A stretch of 64,000 nucleotides of DNA from Paramyrothecium sp. XJ0827 (taxonomy: Eukaryota; Ascomycota; Sordariomycetes; Hypocreales; Stachybotryaceae). A program made the translations under genes and the position numbers. Within the stretch, counting starts at the first letter, position 1. Each line of letters starts with the position of its first letter. The notes beneath the pieces are model-generated. The model was not told the origin of the DNA. It saw only the letters and a list, made by a program, of their open reading frames with translations, and did not search any database. Positions 30,520 through 40,489 of the stretch are shown here, piece by piece. The stretch covers positions 3,534,001-3,598,000 of the forward strand of contig JAJFPB010000007.1 in NCBI GenBank assembly GCA_020881915.1, read 5' to 3'.

Positions 30520-33500
30520 ATGGGATCCGTGCTGGTTGAGGCGATGGCTCAGGGAAGCGTTGGGGATCCCTCGGCGAAGCAGCTACATCCTTTCTTCACG
30601 AGAGGTCCTCCCGGTCCAGCAATTCCATCCTCGAACCCTGAACCAGCACCACGGGACGATGAAGACGGGCACTCGACAGCAGAATCAAGAGATGGCGACG
30701 AGCCTAGAAAGCGACGGAAGATGGATTCTTCGGTGACTCAAGACGGCGACGAGCCGAAGAAGCAGCCACGGAAGCGACGAACTGCCGGTCCTCCATCGAA
30801 CACCTCCATCCTAGATCATCTCACGAGAACGAACCCGGCCACAGAACCTGCAATCCCGGCACCTGCTGTCAATTCACAAGATCTTCAGCCACCATCTACG
30901 CCACTTGCGAGCATTCAGACCCCAGACACGAGCGTAAAGCATGAAGTATCTTCAGCACCAAGCTCGATTGCTGCGAACCCAGGGGACCCTCCTGTGGCTA
31001 CCCCAGATCCGTCCAAGAAGGTTCTCAAATTCAACTCTAGGACCGGCACGCTCAGATCACCACCGAAGCCAAAGCCACAACCCAGCAAGTCTCGCGTCAT
31101 ATGTATCAAATACGGGCGGGATGACAGTCACCGCCAAGCCATCGGTGACAAGATCACGCAGATTCTGGAGGGAAAGCTGAAGCTGCCAGTCGATCCCAAC
31201 GAAGTGCAGAAAAAGAAGCCTGGACGCAAGCCGAAGGATCCTGCGGGAGCCAAGAACAAACAATCTTTTTTTGCGAGCAAGCCAAAAGCAACAGTGGAGC
31301 AGAATGCTGCTACTTCAAGTGGGAAAAAGTCGTCGGGAAAGCATTCGGTCTTCATGTCCACGCCCGTATCACCAAGGAAACCACGAACGCCTCTTGAATG
31401 GACAAAGGTAACCCCTCTAGGCATCAAGTCTACTGGCTTGAGGATACCGGGCGGAAAACACCCTCTCTGGCCCCCGCAGGACATGTGCCACATTCGTGGT
31501 GACGAGCTTTATCATCCGCGACCGAGCAACTTTACCACAGCAGCCCATGCAACGAAAAAATCCAAAGGCCAAGCTGTTCTCATCGCACCTCACGAATCTG
31601 TCATGCAGCAGCTCGTTGATCACCTCCGAGTTGATGCCGTGCGCGAGAGCCTGCCCCGGGACCCAGACAGATTTGCACCTGCCCCTCACGAGCTTCGCCT
31701 ACCAATACGACATTTCGAGAGCGGTCGAAAGCTCCAGCAACGTATCCTATCACAACTTCGGACCCTTGATTTTGAGTCCTGTTCTAGTCAAACGCAATCG
31801 AGCCAAGAAGAGCCATCTGGTGCAAAACGGAAACAAACCCACGCGGCAGTCACAAAACTCTACAACTCTTTAGCGACCAATCTGTCTGCATATGACAGGT
31901 CGAGTTGTGAGTCGCTTGCTTGGGTCCAGAAGTACGCGCCATCAACCGCACTCGAGGTGCTGCAAGCTGGCAAGGAAAGTATCCTTTTAAAGCAGTGGCT
32001 GGAGGCTCTTCAGGTTCAGTCAGTCGATACCGGCTCTAGTGTAGGCGGTGGCAAGAGCAAGGCCAAGACGGAGGAAGCGCCCAAGAAGAGACGGAAGAAA
32101 AATAAGCTAGATGGGTTTATTGTCGACAGCGATGATGATGCCTACGAGCTTGACGCAGTATCCGATAGCGACGAGGACTCAATGTCTGTTGCGCCAGGCA
32201 CGCTTCAGAAAACCGTCATTAGAAATGGCCTTGGGAGGAAACAGGTGCGGCCAGCTAACACCGTCCTCATCAGTGGCTCGCATGGAAGTGGAAAGACGGC
32301 AGCAGTCCACGCTGTAGCGAAAGAGCTTGGGTTCGAAATCTTTGAGATACACGCGGGCAGCCGCCGCAGTGGAAAGGACATCCTAGAGAAGGTTGGGGAT
32401 ATGACTCGGAATCATCTGGTCCAGCAGCACAAGGCCCAAAAGCCTGTGGCCAACGCGGACATTGACGACGCCATTACTAAGGACATAAACTCTGGCAAGC
32501 AAGGCACCATGATGTCCTTCTTCAAGTCCAAGTCTGGTCAAAGCAGAAGCACGCCGTCCCAACCTACGCAATCAGAGGAAAAAGCCGAGGAGCACGTAAA
32601 GAACTCAACGAGCAGGTCGCAGAAGCAGTCTCTTATATTGTTGGAAGAAGTCGACATCCTGTTTGAAGAAGACAAACAGTTCTGGGCAACTTTGATGGAC
32701 ATGATTGCGCAATCTAAGCGACCGTTCATCATGACTTGCAACGACGAGAAGCTGGTTCCGATTCGCAGTTTGAAATTGCATGGCATTCTTCGCTTTGCCC
32801 CCCCGCCGATCGATGTGGCAGTAGACCTCTGCCTGCTCGTTGCCGCCAACGAAGGTCATGCACTCCAGCGGTCATCCGTCCATGCTCTGTATGAGTCCCG
32901 GGGGTATGATCTCAGGGCCACATTGAGCGAGCTCAACTACTGGTGTCAAATTGGAGTTGGCGATCGCAAGGGTGGTTTTGACTGGTTCTACCTTCGCTGG
33001 CCGAAAGGTTCCGACCTAGACGAGAACGGCGATGTAGTCCGAGTCATCAGTGAAGATACATACAAGACAGGTATGGGCTGGGTCAGTCGTGACCCCATCA
33101 TCATGGAGCAAGACCATCTAGAAACAGAGGTGGAGGCTTTTCATCAGGCCTGGGATACGTGGAAACTTGATATGGACGACTGGCGCAAGCCCCTAGGTCT
33201 GGAGTCGTGGACTCAACAGACCGGCGCGGCTTTGCCTCGTTCGCAGGAGCATCTTGCCAATCTCTCTGCTTATAGCGCCTTTTGCGATTCAATAAGCGAT
33301 GCGGATGTTTGTTCCGGTGGCTTCAGTGCGACCTCGCCCCAAGTCTTACTTGACCCGAGTCTTCCCGATCTACCGTCCAAAGCTAAAGATGATTTCATCA
33401 TTGGGCGCTCTCTTCTCGAAGCGGATCTGTTTGTGCGACAATCATCACCGCATGTTTCGATTTCCATGTCGATGAGTTCGCTAGCAAAAGAGCACCTTCG

Positions 33501-34053
33501 AGCAAATAGAGACGGCGTTCCTGTACAGGACGGTTCAAAGACGATTCAATTTGCCGACGAGGCGACTACCGTCGCATGTATCAAATCATCCTTCGAAACA
33601 TCTACCGAGCAGATCAACCGTCTCGACTTTGCATACGCGTTTGATCCGATTGCTGTGTCCGCCAAGTCAACTTCTACCGCCCACCTCGATCCCTCGGTCT
33701 TTGACCAGACCACGACGCTCATCGTCCTCGATGTAGCGCCCTGGGTCCGTGGCATAGTAGCATATGACCAGCGGCTCATGATGGACCGGCTCAAGCTCAG
33801 CAACCTTCTCAGCGAGGGTGGGAAACGAAAGCGCATGCGCAAGACCCGCGCAGCGTACTCGGCCCTGGAAGGCGGCGAGAGGAGTTTGACGAGGAAAGAG
33901 AGGTATTTTGGAGACTGCCTCAACACCGGATACGTGATGAGGACTGGTGGGCATGATTGGCAGGACGCCATACCAGAAACGAGGATAGTAGAGGACGAGG
34001 CCCAGAGCTTACCCCCAAGCAGCCCTATGTCTGAGGGTGATTCGACGGCCTGA
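30520..34053 (+). CDS. ELG1: PCNA-unloading RFC-like ATPase Elg1/ATAD5
   Basis: Intronless, 1177 residues. The first 300 residues are disordered, rich in basic and proline runs. WVQKYAPSTALEVL (about 468-481) is the entry motif of RFC-like ATPases. Walker A GSHGSGKTA (586-594) is followed by EIHAGSRRSGKDIL, characteristic of ATAD5/Elg1, and Walker B LILLEEVD (705-712). A TCNDEKLVP sensor region and a helical C-terminal part follow. Between Walker A and B lies QGTMMSFF (661-668), a consensus PIP box. N-terminal KQLHPFF (20-26) is a weaker PIP-like match. Elg1/ATAD5 replaces Rfc1 in a complex with Rfc2-5 and removes PCNA from DNA after replication. The start at 30520 is the first ATG in frame; a second at 30544 is possible. 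Confidence 0.9.
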   Translation: MGSVLVEAMAQGSVGDPSAKQLHPFFTRGPPGPAIPSSNPEPAPRDDEDGHSTAESRDGDEPRKRRKMDSSVTQDGDEPKKQPRKRRTAGPPSNTSILDHLTRTNPATEPAIPAPAVNSQDLQPPSTPLASIQTPDTSVKHEVSSAPSSIAANPGDPPVATPDPSKKVLKFNSRTGTLRSPPKPKPQPSKSRVICIKYGRDDSHRQAIGDKITQILEGKLKLPVDPNEVQKKKPGRKPKDPAGAKNKQSFFASKPKATVEQNAATSSGKKSSGKHSVFMSTPVSPRKPRTPLEWTKVTPLGIKSTGLRIPGGKHPLWPPQDMCHIRGDELYHPRPSNFTTAAHATKKSKGQAVLIAPHESVMQQLVDHLRVDAVRESLPRDPDRFAPAPHELRLPIRHFESGRKLQQRILSQLRTLDFESCSSQTQSSQEEPSGAKRKQTHAAVTKLYNSLATNLSAYDRSSCESLAWVQKYAPSTALEVLQAGKESILLKQWLEALQVQSVDTGSSVGGGKSKAKTEEAPKKRRKKNKLDGFIVDSDDDAYELDAVSDSDEDSMSVAPGTLQKTVIRNGLGRKQVRPANTVLISGSHGSGKTAAVHAVAKELGFEIFEIHAGSRRSGKDILEKVGDMTRNHLVQQHKAQKPVANADIDDAITKDINSGKQGTMMSFFKSKSGQSRSTPSQPTQSEEKAEEHVKNSTSRSQKQSLILLEEVDILFEEDKQFWATLMDMIAQSKRPFIMTCNDEKLVPIRSLKLHGILRFAPPPIDVAVDLCLLVAANEGHALQRSSVHALYESRGYDLRATLSELNYWCQIGVGDRKGGFDWFYLRWPKGSDLDENGDVVRVISEDTYKTGMGWVSRDPIIMEQDHLETEVEAFHQAWDTWKLDMDDWRKPLGLESWTQQTGAALPRSQEHLANLSAYSAFCDSISDADVCSGGFSATSPQVLLDPSLPDLPSKAKDDFIIGRSLLEADLFVRQSSPHVSISMSMSSLAKEHLRANRDGVPVQDGSKTIQFADEATTVACIKSSFETSTEQINRLDFAYAFDPIAVSAKSTSTAHLDPSVFDQTTTLIVLDVAPWVRGIVAYDQRLMMDRLKLSNLLSEGGKRKRMRKTRAAYSALEGGERSLTRKERYFGDCLNTGYVMRTGGHDWQDAIPETRIVEDEAQSLPPSSPMSEGDSTA

Positions 34054-34392
34054 ACATTTGATCGATATCATCTCGGGGGGTCGGTAGACTCGTTGCTTTC
34101 TAGCGGTGGCTATAGCTGAAAGCGCAATCTGCACGCGCATGAATTACGGCAGCATGGATCGGCTTATATAGAGACACAGGGAACATATGGTATATATATT
34201 TGAATGGCTACAATATCAACAAGAATCGCTTCAAACGATCAAACCCAGCCTTTGATTGGAACAAACTTCCCCTCCTCGATCCATGCCCAGTTCAACAAAC
34301 CGATTCATCGAGTGCGCCTATAAATCCCGTCACCTTCTCGTTTCCCCAAGTCAACAAGGAGCGACAGCTACCTGACAGTTCGAAGTCAAATA
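34054..34392. other. Convergent 3' flanks of ELG1 and the RS/TM gene
   Basis: 339 bp between two stop codons, with an AT-rich TATATATA stretch near 34192-34200. Nothing coding is seen. Confidence 0.5.
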
Positions 34393-35100
34393 TCAGCGTT
34401 GGTAGTCCCTGTCCCAATCACGTCTTAGCTGAACCCTCTCGTCGGGGTGGTGGTGGTGCTGCTGCTGCTGCTCGTCCAGCCACGGCCCGCGCCCGTCGTG
34501 CCTCCTCCCCCTGTCATCGCCGCCGTCCCGCCGCCCGTCGTCCAGGCTCCGCCGCCGCGACACGCGCTCGAAGCCCTGCGCCTCCATGGCCCTGTGGCCG
34601 CGTAGGCCGGCGCCGTCCACGTCCCGCGCGGGCACGACGTCCTCGTAGACGACCGAGTCGCCCCTCCGCCGCACCGTGGACCGGTGATGCACGGGCCCGG
34701 CGTCGTCCTCGAAGCGGTGGCCGCGGTTGCGGGCGACGATGGCGTCCCCCTCCCGGCGCAGGCGGTCCTTGACGGCGCGCGGGTCCGGGCTGCCGTCGCC
34801 TCGGGCGCCGCCGTCCGGGTCCCCCGTGCGGTCGCGGCGGCGGTAGTAGTCGTCGTCCCTGTCGCGCGGGAACAGCTTGTGGACGGCGAAAGTGGCGAGG
34901 CCGACGCCCGCGAGAACGCCGGCCGTCGTGCGCAGCGCGCTGTTCCTGGAGCTGGTGCCGCGGGTCGCGGAGTGGGTGCGCAACTTGCGCGGGGCGTAGA
35001 CAGGCGACGGCGAGCGCGAGTAAGTGGGTGAGCGGTAGGCGCGGTCGTAGTCGTAGTCGTAGTCGTATCTGCCCCGGGAGCGGGATCGTCCACGATCCAT
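34393..35100 (-). CDS. RS-rich protein with a single membrane segment (unknown function)
   Basis: Intronless 235-residue frame. It opens with a basic RS/DY-rich head (MDRGRSRSRGRYDYDYDYD). Around residues 58-75 is one hydrophobic, glycine-containing helix (TTAGVLAGVGLATFAVHKLF). The tail is highly charged, with Arg/Asp runs, AIVARNRGHRF and a Q4H4 tract near the end. The biased composition makes several frames look open, but only this one has an ordered head-helix-tail layout. The family is not recognised. One TM helix with charged flanks could anchor it in the ER, nuclear or mitochondrial membrane; no targeting signal is clear. The ATG lies 20-30 bases after a CTTATATCC sequence. Confidence 0.6.
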   Translation of the reverse strand: MDRGRSRSRGRYDYDYDYDRAYRSPTYSRSPSPVYAPRKLRTHSATRGTSSRNSALRTTAGVLAGVGLATFAVHKLFPRDRDDDYYRRRDRTGDPDGGARGDGSPDPRAVKDRLRREGDAIVARNRGHRFEDDAGPVHHRSTVRRRGDSVVYEDVVPARDVDGAGLRGHRAMEAQGFERVSRRRSLDDGRRDGGDDRGRRHDGRGPWLDEQQQQHHHHPDERVQLRRDWDRDYQR

Positions 35101-38100
35101 GGTAAGATGAGCGTTTGTGTATATGAAGCTGGCTTATATCCGGGATCCCGTGTAGGGTAAGCGAGCGCAGGAGGTTTGATATCGAACCACCTCGCGCTTT
35201 GTTTCTACTGGTCGCTCTTGGGCTCAATGGCTGGCATATGAGTGGTTTGGTATGGTTGGATTGGGATTTTTTCAAACGAACATTGAGCTGGGGCAGTCGC
35301 TGGGGTAGCCTCTGGGGGAGGACGGGTGCTGTCATATGAGCTGGGATATCCCCGTTAGCATCTCGATAGACTATGACGTCGTCAGTTGTGATACGGAGGT
35401 GGGTAGGCTCTTGGCTGCCCCCCTCATGTCGACCCTAACTGTTGATGGATGAAGTGCAGTAGTCTGCTGTCCTTAGCCATTGGCATTATCGGCGGACGTT
35501 ATCAGAGCCTGATCAATGTGCAATTCTGATCTTGGCAGTTGGAAGTGGACGAAGTCGTGGCGCTGCATTTTCTGTGAAGCGACCGCACAATGTAGGTGAA
35601 TCAATGCAACCCTGCATGATGTGAGCAGTGAATGCTCTGGGTCGGCCTCTTGCATTGAAGCAGCCCGAAGAAATGCAGCTTTTTTCGACGTCAAGACCTG
35701 TTTGAGTTGACCCAAGCATTGTGATTGCATGCGCACGATGACGGGGGAAATATGGCATGAAGTCGCAAAGTGCAATTACCATTCGCACACAAGGTGGTGC
35801 TCTCCTGTACTCTGACCAATGAATGCCGCAATGCGTCTGCATGATGCATGCATGCGTATAGTCCAATGAAGCTATAGCTCGAAGTAGCAGTGAACTGCAG
35901 CAGCCTCGTGTTTGCACTCAAGCATCTATAGGGTAGCTGACGATGGTAGACGTTCGCAAATGGCGGCTGCGGACTCCTCAATCTGTAACAGTATCTGTTC
36001 GTTTGATCCATTGCCCGTTCCGAAAATGACTTGTGAGATGTGACAAGCGGTCCAAAGGCGCACCGACCAAAGACAGCTATGTAGGGGATAACCAGAGTTG
36101 CGAAGGTATTCAAGGCCTGTGTACAATACTACGGCTGCTGTCCTTACATGATATGATGGTCGAGCCAAGGGGCAGCACTCGGCAACTCAGACACGGCTGA
36201 GTTGTTTCGAGCCGGGCCCGGTTCAAGCCGATTGTGCAGCGAAGCCGTTGGCGAGCTGGCCTGAGACGTTGAAAAATCAAGGTGAGACCACAGATCCCTG
36301 AAGGTTGCAGGCGGAATAGATGGCAGTGGTCCGAAGAAGTGAAGTCTTTCGTTACCTCCATGTCATTCACTGCTTCAGTGTGGCACAGCGACTGAGCTAC
36401 CAAACCAACGTAATCTCCAGTCGGCGGAGGGACTATCCACGACGTTGCCGTCTCAGCTCATCCGGACGGAGCAGGGGATGAGTGATGGAACTGAGGGAGC
36501 AGGACGCATATAAGTTACGTCGTCCTTCGAGGCGTTTTAAGAATGGCCAACGCCGAAGCGCCGATCACCTCTCCTTGCGGCAAGAGGAGCGCCGATCGCC
36601 GTGTCTGAGGGCGAAGGGATTCCTTCGACCTTTGCATGGCACAAGTCTATAACCGCTGGCCACTCAATGTGCTTACTCGCCGACCGCCGCGGATTCAGCA
36701 AGGTGGTATCGCCTCCTCCCAAGGCGCCTACCCCAAGACGCCTTTCCACCACCGGATCAAAGTGCATGAGCCTGGACCGGGGGAGAAACCACACTAGCCA
36801 AACAACAAAGCAAGTTAAGGGCTATGAAACGGTGGATGGACGGCTGCACTGTGCGGACCTCCAGCTGTAGTACCGAGATGTATCAGGCGTGTATGCATGA
36901 GAAGGGCAGCGGAAGTGCAGGCAAGATAAGAGGCAATCAAGTGTTAATCCATCTTGAGACGCGAACTGACACCGCGTAAAGTGCCATGGCGTTTACATCA
37001 GCGGGCTGTGACGACACTCTTTCGCAGCTTCGCTCGGCTCTCGTCCTTTCCTTTTTATTACGGCTGCTGACTGACTGGTGTAGGCCTAGCTGGTTTCGAC
37101 TTTTGCCAATTCTCAGTCTTGATCGACGTTGACTAAACCTCAACTTACGTCGATGCTAGTTTTCCGGCGTATGAACGGACAACGGCCGAGCGCCTCATCA
37201 CCTCACCTAAAGCACTGGCACAAGTAGCCAACCCGGTGGAGAGTGCCTATTGAGTGTAAGCAAGGGATAGCAGTGAATTGGATTCTGCTATGAGGCTGTA
37301 GGCGACCTCGAATTGGCGACATCCGCTCGCTGGCTATGATGCCATGATGCTCTCACACGGCAAAGCAAGGAAGATACCCTTATTTGACCGTGCAATCCAG
37401 ATTTCTGTGGCGGCAAGCATCAGGCCAGTGTAAACCCACGCTCAGCTCTCAAGGCGGCCGTTGCGTTGCTTCAATCCTCTGCTGTGATTTTGAAACCTCT
37501 TCAAGGCAAGCAAATAGCTGCAATTTTGCTCCGCACACTGCCGTGACCGGGAGCCGGATGCAAGTCAAGTATTCGCGAAAGGCTCCACCGGCTCATGGCA
37601 ATCGTACCGCCATCCTGGATAGCTTTGCTTGAGGTACCACCTGCTCTACCTCAATGTCAGTGGTTTGTTGTTGTCGAGGTCCAAGATGAACCTCAAGACA
37701 GTCCGAACTTGAAGCATTCCTAATCAGCGTTACGCCTAGGGGCAGGGGATTGGCTGTGCATGCAGGGCCACAACGGCATCAACGCCGACAGCAATGGAAT
37801 AAGAAACGTATTTGCGACATAGTCCGAGCCGGCTGAGCTTCTCCGAGCTGGAGCTCCTGGAAGAACTGATTCTGCTGCCTCTCGGCGGGTCACGGCAGGG
37901 CAGTGTCGTTGCGCAAAGTTGACCAAGCCTTGCTCGTCAGCGCCAACCATAAGATTCGGCATAAGCTTGGTCCGTCGCATTCCGAGAAGTCGCAGCGCAG
38001 CAAGCCTCATGTCATGAACAGCGGGCCCCTCCCTCGAAGGAGCAATACTCTGGAAATGACAAAGAAATCGACGACACGCTGTAAGGGGTCGGTTTGCCCA

Positions 38101-39408
38101 TGAAACAATGCACGTCGTGCCCTTTGGCCTGAAGGATCGCGGCGCAGGGACAGTCGGAATCCCACCCTCCCTCTTTTGCAATGCACGTCTCACTGTTTTC
38201 TCACCAGCATGCGGGGCGAGAAAAGGGGGGGACTCTGGGAAAGAAACAATCTGCGAGGAGCCATGGGGTACGACGGTGTGTTGAAACGCGCAACCACGTT
38301 TTTTGCAAGGTTGTAGCATGAACCAGAGTGCATATTGGCATCGCCGCACTCGTCAGGGTCCTAACGCCAGAGTGTAATTATGGGCCATGGCGGTCCGTCT
38401 CGAACCACGCGATGAGCCAGGCTAGGCTTGCTTGTAGGGTCTCCTCTTGACGATCGGGTTACTTACGTCTTGATGGGTCGGATTGGCAAATGACAGCGCC
38501 CAGGATACAGTAGAAACAGCCAATTCTCTCCGAAAGGCAGCGTAGAGGGAAATGGAGATCCATCTTCAACTGGCAAGGACCAGGATAAAAATTGGACCAA
38601 CTACCGCAACTGCCGTCTATGGAAACTTGATCTATGTCAGCCGGAAGTCCCACCCAAATAATACCGCACTGCCTTCAAGAAAGAATAGCCGATGGAGACC
38701 AGGGTTTGTGTTCAGGTCTGAAAGCCACCTGCCAAACACTGGGGGTGATCAACCGCGACGGTTCCGTGAGTTCGACGTGCCCTTTGCAACTCCCGAGCTC
38801 CATCCGGCACTAGGCCTCGTCTCCTAATTAAAGACCATCAGGCCCTGAGCCAAGGGCAGCTTGAGAGCCCTGTCGGCCTCCGGCCAGCGCCTTTTCCGTG
38901 GTCGGCATAAACGCACTAGAAAGTCATGAGACTAGTCGATCTGTGGTAAGAGGAACGGAAGGCGGGTTTGTGCTGTAACACGGGAAGACGCAGGAGGCAT
39001 CGAAACGTTGTGCTCGAGGTGATTGGTGGGATCAAAACTGATGTATCTGATGCTGCTGCGTCGAAGAGCAAGCGATCACGTAAAACTATTGAGGAACTCA
39101 GAACGGTGGTCTCGCCTTGGTGAAATTCTCTTTGTTGTTTAAACGTCAAATTCATTGATTCAGGACTAAAATCGAAGTGTCGTTAGATCGAGCAGTAGGC
39201 CCATCTACGATAATCCCCAACGCCTTGCAGCAGCAGCAGCCGTGCTGGGTATCCCTGCACCACGCAGCCTAGACTCCTGCCTCGAGTGAAATCCCCCAAA
39301 AAGAAAACGCTGTACCCTTGGTATCTGAACAGAAAAGAAAAGAAAAGAAGGAACATCAAACATATATCGTAACACAGGCTCTCCTTAGCCTTGACCGCCG
39401 GGCGCATT
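35101..39408. other. 4.3-kb gene-poor interval
   Basis: Includes the promoter of the RS/TM gene at its left end. All frames are short, motif-free and overlapping. Two stretches, about 36541-36575 and 37173-37206, look like diverged copies of each other and may be old repeat remains. No tRNA or other RNA gene was recognised. Confidence 0.45.
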
Positions 39409-40489
39409 TCAAGCGTCTAGGTCCCTGCCGTTGTTTTGCATCGCTTGCAAGTGAACCATCGGTGCCGTGTCTGCTGTCAAGCTCGTCCTGTCGTACTCCC
39501 CGTTCCACGTGCGCTTGCCGTCGGAGAAGCTGCCGTAGGTGCCGTATTCGCTGGCGTTCTTCTGGGCCTTGCGGAAGCTCATGTGGCGGAGCAGAGGAGC
39601 CAGAGGAGGCAGGTTGGCCGCCCAGGCACCCAGCATCATTTCGATCATGACCCAGAATGTTGGGTTGAAGACCTGCAAGACGAGAGGCGTCTCGGAATGG
39701 GGTGGTGCCTTGTAGCCCCAGTCCATGCGTCCCATGGGGTACGAAACGCACAAGAAGATTGTCCGTAGCACACCGGCAAAGGTAGAACTGAGTAGCCCGT
39801 TAGTCTTAGTTAGACATCTGAAAAAGCGCCTACACTTACACGAAACCCAAGAAGATGACAAGAGCAGCGGCCCACTTCTTCTGGCGAGCCATCTGCAGTC
39901 TCCGGACGTACTGGAACGGCAGACCGAGAACCAGCGCATCGGTGATGACGCTCGTCACCGCAAACATGAGCAGCAACATTCCCTTGTCGCCGCACTGGTC
40001 CTTTGCCTGCGACTGGTCGACCAGAAAGTTCAGGTGAATCTTGGTGCCGCAGATGAAGATGTCCGCCAGAGAAAAGGAGATGGTCCATAGGACGATGATC
40101 GAAATGATGATGTTGTTTAGACGGTTGAAGCTTGGCCATATTCCAAAGATGCGCTTGTAGAAGAAAAGCAAAGACAGCTTGATGGCGCCAAACGCCGGCT
40201 TTTCAATGATGATCATGGTGAAGTTGATTTTGTGCGAGTTGATCTGGCGACTGACGGCGTCTCCGTCCTTGATGGCGTTGCCGTTGGTCCCCTCCAGTCC
40301 GTTGTAGAACTGGATGCCCGTACAGCAGCACACGACAAACATGCCCGCAGCCATGAACCAGTCATCGGGGCCGAGAGCTTGCCGCGTGTAGATCTTGCGC
40401 GCCCAGAAGCGCAAGCAGGTGAGTGCCACGCCCACAAAGGTGAAGACGGCGTACACCGGCAGGGTGACGGACGGCGGGTACCAGGTCAT
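39409..40489 (-). CDS. Pth11-like seven-helix membrane protein (fungal rhodopsin-type domain)
   Basis: Two minus-strand exons, 40489-39840 and 39787-39409, encode 342 residues. The 52-nt intron has GTAAGT and CAG ends and joins FLGFV to STFAGV. Seven hydrophobic segments are visible: about 8-27 (VYAVFTFVGVALTCL), 40-61 (WFMAAGMFVVCCCTG), 90-115, 125-150, 165-190, 205-230 and 265-290. LGPDDWFM and the KLSLLFFYKRIF segment are typical of the fungal rhodopsin-domain family that includes Pth11. There is no N-terminal CFEM domain and the N-terminus is very short. Relatives include putative G-protein-coupled receptors for surface or nutrient cues at the plasma membrane; ligand unknown. The C-terminal tail is about 55 residues. 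It stands alone beside an 8-kb empty region. Confidence 0.85.
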
